From Homarus americanus (lineage: Eukaryota > Arthropoda > Malacostraca > Decapoda > Nephropidae), in assembly GCF_018991925.1 (NCBI RefSeq), contig NW_024735554.1, forward strand, positions 2,607,008-2,671,007: DNA of 64,000 nucleotides. Reading direction: 5' to 3'. The notes beneath the pieces were generated by a model. It was not told the DNA's origin. It ran no database searches and was given only the letters and a program-made list of their open reading frames with translations. The translations under genes were made by a program, and so were the position numbers. Shown piece by piece: positions 13,352-25,860 of the stretch. Position 1 is the stretch's first letter; each line of letters begins with the position of its first letter.

Positions 13352-14549
13352 GTTTTAATTGCAAGCACACCTTGGCTAAGTAGTTTCCAATAGTCTTCAC
13401 ATAAGTGTAGCACATAAATTTGCCTGTGAACTTAAAGGTGGGTTGTCACTTGATTTCTTTATTTTATGGTAACGTTATATGAGTGTTATTAAACAGTGCA
13501 GATGGACATCACTAGTTTTCATGCACTTGGTTTGAATGTGGTATGTGTTTGTGTGTGTTTGTAAGTATCTTATAGAAAATTCACGTATGTTGCATTAGGA
13601 CACTTAAAAATTATTGCTGTCCCTACAGAAAAGAGAGAAAACATTAATCTATACAACATATTTTAGAAGACAAGGATCTTTTTCTGTTGCAATTAAAAAT
13701 GAAACAGAATTTATTTGTCGTTGGTTTATTCTAGAATGTATCATGTTCACTGTGCTCCCCAGTATAAATATATATTATGCTTTTGATGAGTACTGCAGAA
13801 GTAAAGTAACAAAACAAATTCAGTACAGTAATTGAAAAATCAGCTTTTTTAAGGTACTGTACTGTATATAGATGGGTGTTTTTGCTTGATTGCAATTTTG
13901 ATTAGTGAGATTTTTTATATGCATGTAAATTAGATCAGACAAATTTATCACATATATTCAAGTACTGTAGTTTAGATGTAGGAGGGAGCCTTGGTGATAA
14001 TTGAGTTATTAATTTTTTTATTAGGGAACCTTAATTAGGTACTTAGAAACACTAGCATAGTTGATCCTTACCTGTGAACTTCCCCCGGTGGCTTTGTTAA
14101 GACTTGTGTTGTGTTGTATCTCAGGGTGTTGTGTCTGCACAAAACTAAGACAGATTAAGAAATATGGCATACTGCCTTGATGATTAAATCTGCCTTACGT
14201 GTTAGTAATGATAATGTAGGTTCATTCTAGAGGCTTGAAATAAGAAAAGATTGGCATGTAAAAATAATAAAACAAAATTAATTTTATATTACACATACAA
14301 TACAGTATAGCTAAAGTATATACAGTACAGTATTATGCTACACAGAGTACCTCTACATAGTGAGTGAAACAAGTTCAAACAAATATTTTAATTTTTATGA
14401 GAATGAATAGTTAATGAGTAGACTTGTAAGTGAGCATTGAGTTAAGCCCAAGGTAGCATTTCAGGAAAGCATTATTAATGCATAAAAAGTTAAGAATCTT
14501 CATAATAGCCCTCCCTGTTATGACATGTTACTGTGATAATGAGATAGTG

Positions 14550-14755
14550 TATTTGTGACCAATAAGTAGCAAGAATTGGTTATAATAGTCTTTAAGTAGC
14601 AACAAGTGCTTATATTGACCAATAAGTAGCTACAATTGGACAATAATAAATAAATAGCAACAAGTGATTATAATGATCAATAAGGAGCAGCAAGTGATCA
14701 TAATGACAACAAGTAACAAGTGTATATAAAAACCAATAAGTTGCATTAGGTGGAT
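14550..14755. repeat. Degenerate ~36-bp tandem repeat
   Basis: Repeated 'gaccaataagtagcaacaagtg' and 'ttataat' words at irregular spacing of about 33-38 bp, five or six decayed copies. Confidence 0.7.
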
Positions 14756-15851
14756 ATATTAGGCACCAGTAGGAAGGCTGAGGAATAGGATTCTTACATA
14801 AGTGGAAGTAAATTGCCACATGCTGACAACGGATAAGTCGTGACTTGTTTTTTCAGATTAGTCAGTTGGGAAGAATTACGTACGTTTACACCATATTGTA
14901 AGGTGTGGAGAATTTTATTCTCCAATTATGTAGCTACACATCTCTTAGTAATCTTTGTTCTTGTGTATGTCATGGAAGGCACAATGATAGTAACTGTGTT
15001 TTATGTGATTACAAATAGCTTGAAAAAATATATTGATGTAGTGTATTGTCTTGGAAATAAGTGAGGATATTCAAGTGTGGTAGCAGTTGGTATTAAAGTT
15101 GATGACCATTTCTCATGTCTAGATGAGAAATAAAGTATAACCATGCCTAACTAACTCTCAGACAAGACAAAGCTGAATACAAAGAAATAAAAACATTACA
15201 GTATTTCTCCTAACTCTTTCTGCTAACTAACCAAGAGCTTCACTACAATTCTTTTGCTGTTAACCGAGTTAGCTACTAATATATTCATGTTGTGTACTGA
15301 TGATTTTGTCTTCTTCTACTGAATATCTTAAACCTATTCTCATAAAACTTATGCTTCAGGGGTTAAGTTGAATTGTTCACTCAGACTCATGTTTCTTATT
15401 CATATATAGTATAATGTTTAAATGTAGTTATCATGTATTTTTAGTCACACAATTCATTTACTACAGTAGTTACTATACAGTACAATATTCTTTTATTATG
15501 TGATATATGGAGACCATGTCCTCAAAAATATGCAGTACAATTAAATACCATGATAGTGAAATATTATGATAGCCAGCCCCAGGAAGATTTAAGGTCAGAA
15601 GCATGAATACAAACTTGTTTAGGATGTTCACTTTATTAGACAGAGATAATTTAATGATTTAGGAATGAACTTCTGATCATGCAGTTAAGATGAAGATTGG
15701 ACAATGGCCATGAACATTTAGCGTGTGAATTATGCCGTGAATTATTTCACAGACATTCAGTTGCTTGACTAATTGTCCAATAATTTTAAGGCATGGTCAT
15801 GTATCAGAAATACATGTACAGTAATTCATCATTTTCCTTCCTATTCTGCAG

Positions 15852-15967
15852 CATCACCTTTGCCATCACCCATGAAGAGCCCAGCACGTTCCCCCATGGT
15901 GCAGACACCCACAGCACATGCCCTCTATGACTTTGAACCTGAGAACCCTGGAGAACTTGGCTTCAAT
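15852..15967 (+). CDS. EndoA: Endophilin A exon: end of linker and first half of SH3 domain
   Basis: A 116-bp exon with acceptor ttcctattctgcag and a consensus donor (AAT|gtaagt). It enters in phase 1 and leaves in phase 0. It encodes the linker SPLPSPMKSPARSPMVQTP followed by the SH3 start ALYDFEPENPGELGF. ALYDF is the RT-loop signature of SH3 domains, and the PENPGELGF continuation is characteristic of endophilins (SH3GL family in vertebrates, EndoA in Drosophila). Endophilin SH3 domains bind proline-rich tails of dynamin and synaptojanin during synaptic vesicle endocytosis. The reading frame continues exactly into the exon at 25861. The intron between them is 9.9 kb and has accumulated transposons. 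Confidence 0.95.
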
Positions 15968-16161
15968 GTAAGTGTTAAGGGATAAGAAAGAGAGAAATAT
16001 TTCAGTCTAGTGTGGAGAATTTAAGTGAGGAAAACAATATGTTCTGTTGAGGGTAGAATAAGAAAATTGAGAAGGTCTTATTTACTTTATTTATAGCAAA
16101 TATTTAATGCAATTCCTTTTTCAAGTCCATTTCCATATATGTACTGTATTACTACATTTGG

Positions 16162-16546
16162 TAGCTGATTCAAACACTCCTACAACACTGATCTTGTGAC
16201 AGCTGATTCAAACACTCCTCCAACACTGATCTTGTGACAGCTGATTCAAACACTCCTACAACACTGATCTTGTGACAGCTGATTCAAACACTCCTCCAAC
16301 ACTGATCTTGTGACAGCTGATTCAAACACTCCTTTAACACTGCTCTTGTGACAGCTGATTCAAACAACCCTCCAGCACTGCTCTTGTGACAGCTGATTCA
16401 AACACTCCTTTAACACTGCTCTTGTGACAGCTGATTCAAACACTCCTCCAACACTGATCTTGTGACAGCTGATTCAAACACTCCTTTAACACTGCTCTTG
16501 TGACAGCTGATTCAAACACTCCTCCAACACTGATTTTGTGATGCCA
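16162..16546. repeat. 38-bp tandem repeat, ~10 copies
   Basis: Unit of the form 'agctgattcaaacactcct', then (a/c/t)-variant 'caacactgatcttgtgac'. Two alternating variants (ctcctccaac and cctttaac) are present. It lies 195 bp into the SH3 intron. Confidence 0.96.
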
Positions 16547-17099
16547 GCTGCACTTATCTTTTGGTTGTACCTAAAGCATTTTTGAAACTATTGCTTGTAG
16601 AATGATATTACACCAATAGCTCAGCATTCATGAGGAATAGGTTCCTTGGATGCTTGCGAATGTAAAATTTCATGAATAACATTCTTTAATATCCTATCTC
16701 TAATATCATACCATAAATTAGGGTACTGAAGTCTAAAAAAATCTTAGAGTAAAAAACTTTACTTAAGCCTAAATACTACACAGGTGTGTACAGTTACTTT
16801 ATAGAATTATTATATGCTAAGATAAATAAATTCAATGAGAAAACAAGTGAATGTGATGTGAGTTTCAAATGGATTGCAGTAGTGGCGACACGTCATCTAT
16901 TGCTTGCTCCACACAGCCTGCACCACCACCACCAGTGCGCAATCAACACACACACACATACGAATGCACGTCTGACACGCAACACTGTGAATTAAACAGC
17001 TTACGTACTGATTATGTTTTCCTGTAACAAACTTATGACTGAGAAGAATACAGGGATAAGCCACGCCCCCTCAGGATCACATTAGTGAGTGAGTAGGAG
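16547..17099 (+). other. Intronic sequence, no gene seen
   Basis: Unique or unrecognised repeat sequence between the 38-bp array and the LINE. It contains a 'gaataggttccttggatgcttgcgaatg' type stretch that may be transposon-derived but has no identifiable ends. Confidence 0.5.
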
Positions 17100-20000
17100 A
17101 AATGGGAGGTTATTCGGCAGACAAAAAAATTAGCAAGGAGCGAGGCATCTCGGAGTGTATTCATTCATCCAGATCGCACGGTAATGCAGAGGGAACAGCA
17201 CAAGAAGCTTTTGCAGGACTTGAAGCAGAAGAGGGAGGAGTCAAGGAGGAACGAGGTTGGGTGTAAATGGGTTATATTCAGTGGGGGTAGTGGAAGCAAG
17301 TGTGCCGACACAGGGCCAGGGGCCAGCAGCGCACCCCCCACCCGCTCTATCCCTCACCCGGGAGGTGGCACCAGCTCCGCTCATCAGCCGGTAGGAGGTG
17401 AGTGCCGTGTAAACAGTGGCATTTCTAACCACACCCTACAAAATACAGTGTACTTAGTAAATGCTGCAGCTTCTGAGAATGGAGGGGGCGCTGAGCTACT
17501 ACTAAGAGCAGAGACGTTACCGAGAACGAATTCTGGCTGGAATGTCATGTACACTAAAACTGACTTGTTCCTTTATAAGAGAGAGGAGTTTGAAACACTA
17601 CTGAAGGTGCACCAATCCGATATTGTAGGAGTTGAAGAACTGTTGTGCAAAAACAGGAGAATCGACCCAGAGGAATGTGAGTTCAATATTGCTGGATATG
17701 ACTCTTTTACGAACCTTTCTCAAGCAACTTGCAAGAGGGGTGTGGTTATCTATGCTAGGCAAGACCTTAGAGCCAGCCAGGCAATGGTACAGGGAGAGGA
17801 TGTTTTTGAAGAACCCAAGTAGTGTAAAATTAAATTAAAGGGAGGGGACTTACTTAGTGTCAGGTGTATCTACAGATCCCCAAACTGTGGCCCACTAAAT
17901 CAGAGGAACTTAAGAGCCCCAATAGACAATGCAGCGATGCTTAACCCTAGCCGCCTCCTTATCTTGGGGGACTTTAACTATGGCGACATCGACTGGAGAA
18001 ATGAGTTCACCCCCAAATGACTTGAATAACCCTGCTACTCTTTTTGTAGAAACTCTGAGAGATAATTTTCTGTTCCAACATGTTAGAGACCCGACACATT
18101 ACAGAGGGGAGCAAACACCCTAGCCACTAGACCTCATCATAACAAACGAGGAGGGTATGGTGGCCAAAATGGAACACCTTGCCTGAGTTGGCACCAGTCA
18201 CCATACAGTGTTGTCATTCAGATTTAACTGTTACCTAGTTCAAGATAAGGCCAGGCCAAGGTGCAAATATTACAAGGGAAATTACAATGGGAAGAGATGA
18301 GGGGTATCCACTGGCCTGCCTATTAAGGCACAAGAACGCAGACACTACGCTGAATGTCATAACTAGTAAAGTGACCCATTTGATCGATAAATACATGCCC
18401 AAGACCATACCTAGTGCCTATAGGAATACGAGGGGATCCCTACACATGAACCATGCGGTGGTCGACAAATTTAAGAAAAAAAACAAGTTCAAGACGTGGG
18501 TTGGGTCAAACAATAAGAAGGACAGGAGGATGTATGCAAGAGCCAGAAACCAAGCAAAGGCATAGTGTAGAAGGGCTGAAAAGGAGTTCCAGAGGCTGGT
18601 TGCAAGCGTACCGCTATGCAAAGTTAAAATTAAAAACGCAAGTTGGAGTATCAGACCTGAGGCTTAAAGATGGTAGTTATGCAGATTCTGACCCGAGGCA
18701 TTAAACAGCTTCTTTTCCTCAGTGTTCACAAGAGAGGATGCAACTAACCTTCCTGCGTTTGAGGACAGACGGTTCAACACAGCACTGACCCACATTGTGT
18801 TCACAGAAGAGGGTATTAGATATAAACTGCCAAAGCTAAAGGTCCATAAGAGTCCTGGCCATGACATGGTGCATCCTAGAGTGCTAAGAGAGTTGTGCAA
18901 CGAGCTTGCCGAGCCCCAGAAGATAATGTTCTGTAAATGCCTGGATGAACAAAAGGTCCCCAGTGAATGGAAAGTGGCTTATGTGAGTCCTATCTTCAAG
19001 AAGGGCGATCGTCACTCCACGAACAACTATAGACCGGTGAGCCTGATCAGCATTATATGTAAAGTACTTGAGAGTATTATCAGAGATGCTGCGATGGAAC
19101 ATCTACTACGAAACAACCTTGTAAAGGATTGCCAACACGGTTTTATGCCGGGGCGCTCCTGCTTAACACAATTGCTCAAGGTATTGGATATTTGGACCCA
19201 TATTCTAGAACGGGGTGGTAATATTGACAATATTTACCTAGATTTTGCCAAGGCTTTCAACAATGTATCCCACGAAAGGCTGAAAATCAAACTGGAAGGG
19301 TACGGAATTCTGGGAAACGTCCTGGCGTGGTTATAAGACTTTCTACATGACCGCAAGCAGTGTGTGGTGATTAATGGCACGAAATCATTATCCTTACCTG
19401 TCACAAGCGGGGTTTGTTTGTTTCTAAAATGACATGCCTGACCTTGTACACTCCTCCATACAAATGTTTGCCGATGACTCCAAGTTATTTCGGGAAATCA
19501 AGAACCAAGCTGACTGTGAAGAGTTGCAGAAGGATCTCTGTGAGCTCCAAGAATTCTCAAAGAAGTGGCTTCTGAGATTCAATGTCACGAAGTGTAAGAG
19601 GATGCACCTGGGGCTTACCAATGGTAAGGAGGCGTATCATGTCCCAACGGGATGAAAAAACTGCACTATTTGAGACTGAATGTGAGAAGGACCAAGGTGT
19701 GTATGCTGACAATGAGCTGAAGTTCTCGGGCCATTGCGAGAAGAAGGTAAATCCGGCAACTAAATTATTGGATCTTACAAGAAGTTCGTTCTGATATCTA
19801 GACGGTCCGTCCTTCGTAACGATCTTCAAGAGTGAAGTGCTTCCCCATCTGGAGAACTGTCACCCTGTCTGGTCCCCGAGATATGCTAGGGACTGTCAGT
19901 TGGTTGAAAATGTTCAAAGGAGGGCCACCAGACTGGTGCCTGCACTTCAGCAACCTCAACTACCCTGAGAGATTGGAGCGCCTGAACTTGCCTAGCTTAT

Positions 20001-20430
20001 ACTACAGACTGACAAGGTGCGACCTAATTGAGGTATATAAGCATCTCAAGGGGCACTACTCAGTCGAGTGTCCTTACTGGTAGACGCTCGCCCCACAAGG
20101 GGTCACAGCTCAAGATTGAAGAAGCCTCAAGTCCAGAAAACTGTGAGGGCAAATTTTTTCGGAGTGAGAGTTCTGAACTCTTGAAACAATCTGCCAGAAA
20201 GTGTTGTGACGGCACCAAGTGTGAGTTCTTTCAAGACCAGACTTGATCAACACCTGAGCAGGTTCAGGTACATTCAGGAGCCGATGCAAGCCCAGTCCCT
20301 GCCAACAGTGCATAAGAGAAAGCCAGTATATGACTAGTACTTGTCAGCAGTGCATGACAGAGACATGACCGCTCACCCAGGCGGCTAACGAGCCAATCTG
20401 TGGTGAAGAGGACAAAAGTAAAGTGTAAAA
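17100..20430 (+). pseudogene. Long CR1-like LINE copy (endonuclease, RT, C-terminal region), degenerate
   Basis: This is a nearly complete but broken non-LTR retrotransposon. From 17184 there is an N-terminal basic stretch, then an AP-endonuclease domain: 'DIVGVEELLCKN' near 17620, 'GVVIYARQDL' near 17740, and 'LILGDFNYGDIDW' near 17955-17995 (motif GDFN). The RT domain follows at 18722-19336 with 'KSPGHD', 'NYRPVSLIS', 'QHGFMPGRSC' and 'YLDFAKAFNNVSH'. The C-terminal region runs to about 20250 (HLENCHPVW-type segment near 19845, then LERLNLPSLYYRL). Many frameshifts and stops are present. About 30 codons around the VPQGSVLGPLLF motif are deleted near 19410-19440: the frame passes from 'LPVTSGV' almost directly to the region before 'FADDSKLF'. 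The copy lies in sense orientation within the endophilin SH3 intron. The 3' UTR runs to about 20430. Clade assignment (CR1/L2 superfamily) rests on motif style. Confidence 0.9.
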
Positions 20431-21849
20431 AGTAAACCCTTAACACCATGAAAAATTGGGTTAGGGGATCCACACCCTTGAGGAGGTGCCTTTTATGAGT
20501 AATATTGTACACATTGATTAAATAAAATGTATGCAGAAACCTAGTACAGCATGCCCTTAAAATTAGCTGGGTATGGGTTTCAAAATGGCTGCAAATTAGC
20601 AAATCTGCGAATATCATTACTTGTGTGCAAAGAAATGTATACCTATTCCCTTTATGTGTATACCCTTAGGACAATCATTTTTTTCGTTTGTGTGTGTGTG
20701 TGTGTGTGTGTGGACACACAAATAAATAATAATGGGAAAATTCTCTCATAAATAATCAGAAACAAGACAAAATTTATCGAAATGTAGAAAAAATGCGAGA
20801 GTCTACCCTTAAGTCAACACCATGCTTTGTTATTTAAGTTGGGTTGCCATACGGCAATTTTTTCCTCATAAAAATTACCGTCTCTAGAACGAATGGCATC
20901 TGAGCACAAGCTGGGTTGATACATAGATCTATATCTACCCGAAAATACTAGTTGAAAAACAACCATTACACCTCACAACCATGGTTTTCATAAAATAATA
21001 TACCTGTATACAGTATTGTACCAGGAAATGTGAGGAATAAATAAAAATATTACTAATAAATAAGTTACAACAAAAAATACTATTGCCAAACCAGTAAATA
21101 AAAACCAAAGGAAAGTTTATCACAGTCGTCATTTACATAAACTCCTTGCTCTACCGTAGTAACAAAGCTCAGCTTGGATTCCGATTTCCTAGCAACACCC
21201 CCCACCAGCTACTTGTTTGCCCTAAGGACAATTATTTCTTTTACTTTTTTCACAATATGTATTTAGGATGGTGTATACATGTAACTGAGTAAAAATAAAT
21301 TTAGAAAATTACACATATCTACCCAAAAATACTAGTTGAGAAAACCATAACACCTCACAGCTTGGTTGGTCCCATAGCCTGGTGGTTACACTGAAGAGCT
21401 AACCTAGCTACAGTGACATGATTAATCACTATTAAACACTATTCTATCATTAACACTAGTAATAACAGTAAATCCAATAAAATATGGCAGGGAGTGAGGA
21501 GAGTTACAACTGCAGATGACAGGCTAACTATCAGTCACTCACTCCACTTACCTGCTCCCGTTGCCAGGCGTATGTTTGAGAGAAATACATGACCTTTTCT
21601 CTTTTCACTTGTTTGGGCACCTTCCCATGGCTGGATGAAGGTGGTTGAGGGTGTTTGGGACCCATCACAAGCAGAAGAAGCACAGTTGTTAAGAGAGCAG
21701 AGTAACACGTGTGAAACGGACAAGTGTTTAACCTGGACTGAATTGGAGTGACCGCACATGGCCCAGCCACCTGGGAAAAGAAAAACACCTTGCGGGACGC
21801 CATAAAACTCACAGGCTCCCCGTCCCAGCCGTGAAATTGCCGCTAACTT
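20431..21849 (+). other. EndoA: Intronic repeats, no intact gene
   Basis: A 'tctaccc(g/a)aaaatactagttga' segment occurs twice, at about 20934 and 21314. The segment at 21219-21275 ('gccctaaggacaattatttc' onward) recurs at 25222-25280 inside the MITE at 24537, so this area contains dispersed transposon pieces. A short (GT)n lies near 20690-20712. A minus-strand open frame over 21535-21850 has no recognisable domain beyond the transposase relic that precedes it. Confidence 0.55.
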
Positions 21850-22237
21850 TCCAACTTTGAAACCACCCACAGACATTCTTGGGTACATCCAGCCCTTACT
21901 TCCTTGGGAAGGTGTAGAACTTGAACTTGTATCCTGGCTGAAACACTTATATAAACTCATAGCTTTACTGTGAATAACCTTTTGGTCGACTGGCTCATTT
22001 CTTTGACTCACATCCTAAATCCATACACTTAACAAATTCTCCATCTTCTCTATTCCTTGCCTTTCATCTTGATGGAATGAATGGTTGACTCAATTACTCC
22101 AGATGCATGTCCAACAGCCAACGCGCTCTTGCCGCTAGCAAGTTTATCCTACACTTCAATTTTCTGTGTAAGAGTCATCATTTTCTTCACTCTGCACCGG
22201 ATACACTGCCTCCAGTTCATGGCCTTTTGGGTGCCAC
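21850..22237 (-). pseudogene. pogo/Tigger-type transposase N-terminus, degenerate
   Basis: Reading the minus strand from 22237, the degraded start is GTG-Ala-Pro-Lys-Arg-Pro, matching the MAPKRP beginning of Tigger transposases, then a basic patch. Next comes 'MMTLTQKIEV', a stop, then 'DKLASGKSALAVGHASGV' and 'ESTIHSI', the first helix-turn-helix (CENP-B/pipsqueak type). After a frameshift comes 'ENLLSVWI', a stop, then 'DVSQRNEPVDQKVIHSKAMS', the second DNA-binding helix-turn-helix (Tc5/CENP-B type). Similarity fades after 'TPSQGSKGW'. The DDE catalytic domain was not found. Several stops and at least one frameshift are present. Pogo/Tigger transposases act on elements ending in CAGT and inserted at TA, the same end type as the MITEs nearby. 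Confidence 0.82.
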
Positions 22238-22918
22238 GAAAATGTTGTAATTCAGATTAGAATTGTTCAGGAGGAAGGAGGAGTAAAAATTCCCACAGCA
22301 GAGACGACTCAGACGAGACTGGTGGGAGAACACAGCAGTGTGGCAAGGCAACATGATGTCACATCGTGGCAGATGTCCGCAACTTTTAAAATAAGCATCA
22401 TATCTTTTTATTTTATTTTAATGAATATAACCCCCTGAGGCTCCTTTGCAAATAGTCAAATCCAGGAATGTTGAGGTTCTGGTGCATTAATTTCCCGGTC
22501 ATTCCTCATTAAAAAGCCTTCCCTTGCTCCACAGGTCACATTAGTATGCCAAATAGGCATATGCCACAAAAATGTCACATATAGTACAGTGTATCCTCAA
22601 TTTACACAGTACAGTATTATTTTGTAGTTTTGCTTACATGCACCCAGTTAATCGTATTTATTTTTTTTATAAGTGATACAAACTCGCCTAAACATAGTTC
22701 AGCATGGTGGCCAAATAAGCCGAGAATGTTCAATTCTCGCCAACAGTTCTTCCCTGACTGCAGCTGTCTCCACCTATCTTAATACAGAAACAGATATCCC
22801 TGTAACCCACAGACTTTTGTGTTGACACTAATCACTACTGTGTTTTTAATTCCAGTGATAAAGAATGCCAAAGGAATATCATATTTAGTCTAAAACTTTC
22901 ATCAAATATACTCATATA
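22238..22918 (+). other. Intronic sequence, possibly the Tigger 5' region
   Basis: This lies upstream (minus-strand sense) of the transposase relic. No paired terminal repeats could be matched. A left-end-like TA|CAGTGTATCCTCAATTTAC lies at 22588 but without a partner. No gene seen. Confidence 0.45.
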
Positions 22919-23775
22919 CAGTGACCCCTCGTTTAACGAACACCTCGGTTAACGTAATTTCGATTAACGAACTGCCTTCCATAAGGATCTTCAATTCGGT
23001 TAACGAAAAAAAATTCGCTTAACGAACTTCTTACGAACCGACCTCAACATGTTTTCGCTTGCACTGACCGGGCAACCAGGTTTAGTATCAGTCCGCCAAT
23101 ACATTAATCGGTTCTAGGGCTTAAATTCCTTACTATTTTTGTAAATATCAAGAAGTTTATACTATTCAATAATTTTAAAAGTTTAATATTCAATTTTTTA
23201 GTCATTTTAACAATTATTGAACAAAATTGAAGGTAAAGTGACTAGTTTAATGCGCGGCATCCAGCCTCTTAACACAGCAAACAGGCGTCAGTCTCTCTCT
23301 GTTTTCACTGGAGGTAACATCTTGCTTGAGACTCTCTTCAACTAAACGCTTTTTTTCTGTGTTTCCAAGCAAATTATTGGTCATTTTGAAATATATTTTA
23401 TATATTGACAATATATAATGCAGTGCAGCGTTGATTTAAAGAAAATAATCTTGAATTAAACCAGAGAGCTAAAATTTTATGTGTGAAATGGCGCCATGGG
23501 GTGACTTCTCTTCCACCCCAATGCCTTCTCTTCTTCCTTCTCTTCCACCCCCATTCTAAATCCCATCATCATCATCATCATCATCCAGGAGCCTTCTACA
23601 TACACACCTCAAAGTAAGTGAACTTTTCTACCATTTTTGTTGAATTTGGGAAATTTTCGATGAGCTGGAACCAATTACCCAAAAACCCATTGAAACAATG
23701 GTTTCGGTTAACGAACGTTTCGGTTAACGAACGACCTTCTGGAACGGATTGAGTTCGTTAACCGAGGGGCCACTG
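22919..23775. mobile_element. TA-flanked MITE, 'ttaacgaa' family, copy 1
   Basis: 857 bp between TA duplications at 22917-22918 and 23776-23777. Left end CAGTGACCCCTCGTTTAACG; right end in reverse complement CAGTGGCCCCTCGGTTAACG. Subterminal 'ggttaacgaa' words are repeated in both orientations. No transposase frame. It is the same family as the element at 31921-32772: both share 'ttcaattcggttaa', a central 'cttgaatta' block, a TC-rich block with (CAT)n, and 'gagctggaaccaattacc' near the right end. CAGT ends with TA duplication fit a non-autonomous pogo/Tigger element. Confidence 0.93.
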
Positions 23776-23777
23776 TA

Positions 23778-24536
23778 TATATATAGTATACACAACTAAA
23801 CCAGCAACAACTGTATGGGCAAGAAGTGGTGGTGTCAGCAGGTGTGAATGTTATTCCTTAAACTTAATCAATGTTTTATCTAAACAGTGGGTCAAACCAA
23901 ACATTACTTAAACATAAAATTTTGAAACTTACCTTAACACAATTATGTTTACAGTAAGAATATCTTGAATGCATGAGGCAGGAAGCATCATTAATCACCA
24001 TGACATGGCCAGTTGACTTAACTCATAGTGTTACAAGGGTCAGGATTTTTTATCACTAAATATGTTTTTAGTGATATCAGATCACATTTTTTTTTTCATA
24101 TGTATCCCAGTTTGTTTAAGTTGGAAATATTATCTTAGAAACATGAGATAATTATACAATACAGTATAATCAAGGAATAAACTATTGAAATTGAAAATTG
24201 AATACAGTATATTTCCTTATTATGAATGTTTTATTTAGCGAGTCCCAGGCAGAGTTAAATTTCAAAAGTTGACAATCATTGCTTCATCCACCACTCACCT
24301 GCTGAACCTTTCTGCATTTTTATCACAAAGACTTAGTATAAAACAGCGGATGATGCAGACGACATATACAGTACAGTATATGAAACAAATGATATATAAT
24401 AAAAATTTATTTCTATATTTGTTAGCAACATAGTGTAGTGTATTTATGATATGAAATGACATATATCAGTATAAATTATAATGAGGGCCACCTGTACTGG
24501 CAAATTTAAGAACTAGAAATTGTATTTCGTAAATTA
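23778..24536 (+). other. EndoA: Intronic sequence between two MITEs
   Basis: AT-rich unique sequence with several TACAGTA words (for example near 24163, 24205, 24368). No gene or transposon was recognised. Confidence 0.55.
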
Positions 24537-25609
24537 CAGTGAACCCTAAAAGGTCCGGGCTAAATGGGGGGGGACCATCTGTCCGAAAAAGTCGATTGTC
24601 CGAATCTTCTGGCTAATGTACTAACTGTATAAAAAATATAAATAATGATATAAAAATCACCAAAAATACATTACATATTATCCCGACCACTGGGGTTAGT
24701 TATACAGACTTTTTCCTTTGAAAAAGTCATAATTTTGAGCAACATCTTACTGTACTCACTTTGTACTCAAATGTACTCAAATGTATGCTACACTAAAGGA
24801 CTACAAATTTTATCTCGTGCAAACTATGTGATGTTTATGCTCAAATTATTTGCTATCTTGTAAGGATTCTAGCAATGAAAGTTATATTCTGCTAAATTTA
24901 GTCTGTGACATTTTATAAGATGAGAACTTTAAGCCTAAAACTACCTTCACCCTGGCTGGGAGGATGGGGTAGGGGGAGGTGAGGTGTTGACACAGCCAGC
25001 GGCTAAGGTTGTGAAGGTTACCGAGTGCATATTTACTTATCTGTCATATAGAGGGAGTTTAAGTTTTTTACTTATAAAATGTCACTGAATTGACTTGGCA
25101 GAATATAACTTACATTGCTGGAATTCTTGTAAGATAGTGATTAATTTGACTATAAACATCCTATAGTTTACACTAGACATAAAATGTTTAGTAATTATTT
25201 AGTATCATTTGAGTACAGGTTTGCCCTTAGGACAATTATTTCTTTTACTTTTTTCACAATTTGTATTTAGAACGGTTAGTGCATTTAAACGAGTTGAAAA
25301 ATTGTTGTACTTAAATGTACTACAGGTACACAATAGGACTAAAATTCTTATCTCTTGTGCAAGCTATGTGATGTTATCATGTTTATACTCAAATTATTTA
25401 CTATCTTGCAATGATTCCAGTAATGCAAGTTATATTCTGCTAAGTTTAGTCGGTCACATTTTATAAGATAAAACTTTAAGCCTAAAACTACCTTCACCCA
25501 CTTTTGGGAATGCTTCTTAGGGAGGCTTCTTAGCCTAGAACCCCCAAATTTTTTGTCCGAATCTTCCGAAATCCAGATTTACATGGTCCGAATCTTCAAG
25601 GGTTCACTG
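24537..25609. mobile_element. TA-flanked MITE with internal direct duplication
   Basis: 1073 bp. Left end TA|CAGTGAACCCTAAAAGGTCC; right end in reverse complement CAGTGAACCCTTGAAGATTCGG, followed by TA. Inside, a roughly 190-bp segment containing 'gcaa(a/g)ctatgtgatgtt' and 'aagcctaaaactaccttcaccc' occurs twice in direct orientation (about 24775-24955 and 25310-25500). The part before the second copy (25222-25280) also occurs at 21219-21275. No transposase frame was found. It lies 251 bp upstream of the last endophilin exon. Confidence 0.85.
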
Positions 25610-25860
25610 TATTGTGACTCCACTCTACTGTACTAGTTACCTTGAGCATTGGTTATACGTAACATTATGGTAAAGATGAAATTAGTCTTCAATGTGTTTT
25701 AAGGAATTCAGTCAAATTAGGGTATCCCTTGTTGTTGAAGAGTTCAGGTAAGATCAGAATTTTCCAGGAAGAATAATTGCATCATAAACAATCTCAAAGG
25801 GCCAGCATCTAGGAGTACATCAGTGATAGTCGGTGTAATATTTAATAATCACTATTACAG

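Larger units (their letters stand above)
12603..15851 (+). other. EndoA: Endophilin A intron with possible extra micro-exon
   Basis: Mostly AT-rich unique sequence rich in TACAGTA words. It contains a weak exon candidate at 13301-13351 and a degenerate repeat at 14550-14755. No RNA gene or transposon was recognised. Confidence 0.6.

Noticed and set aside
21535..21850. C-terminal part of the 158-codon minus-strand frame as transposase catalytic domain
   Set aside because: No DDE motifs or Tigger-like residues after the second helix-turn-helix region.
22215..22240. Primer-binding site 'tggcacccaaaagg' of an LTR element on the minus strand
   Set aside because: The same bases encode the start (APKRP) of the Tigger transposase relic, whose frame continues into the helix-turn-helix. 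No LTR pair was found.
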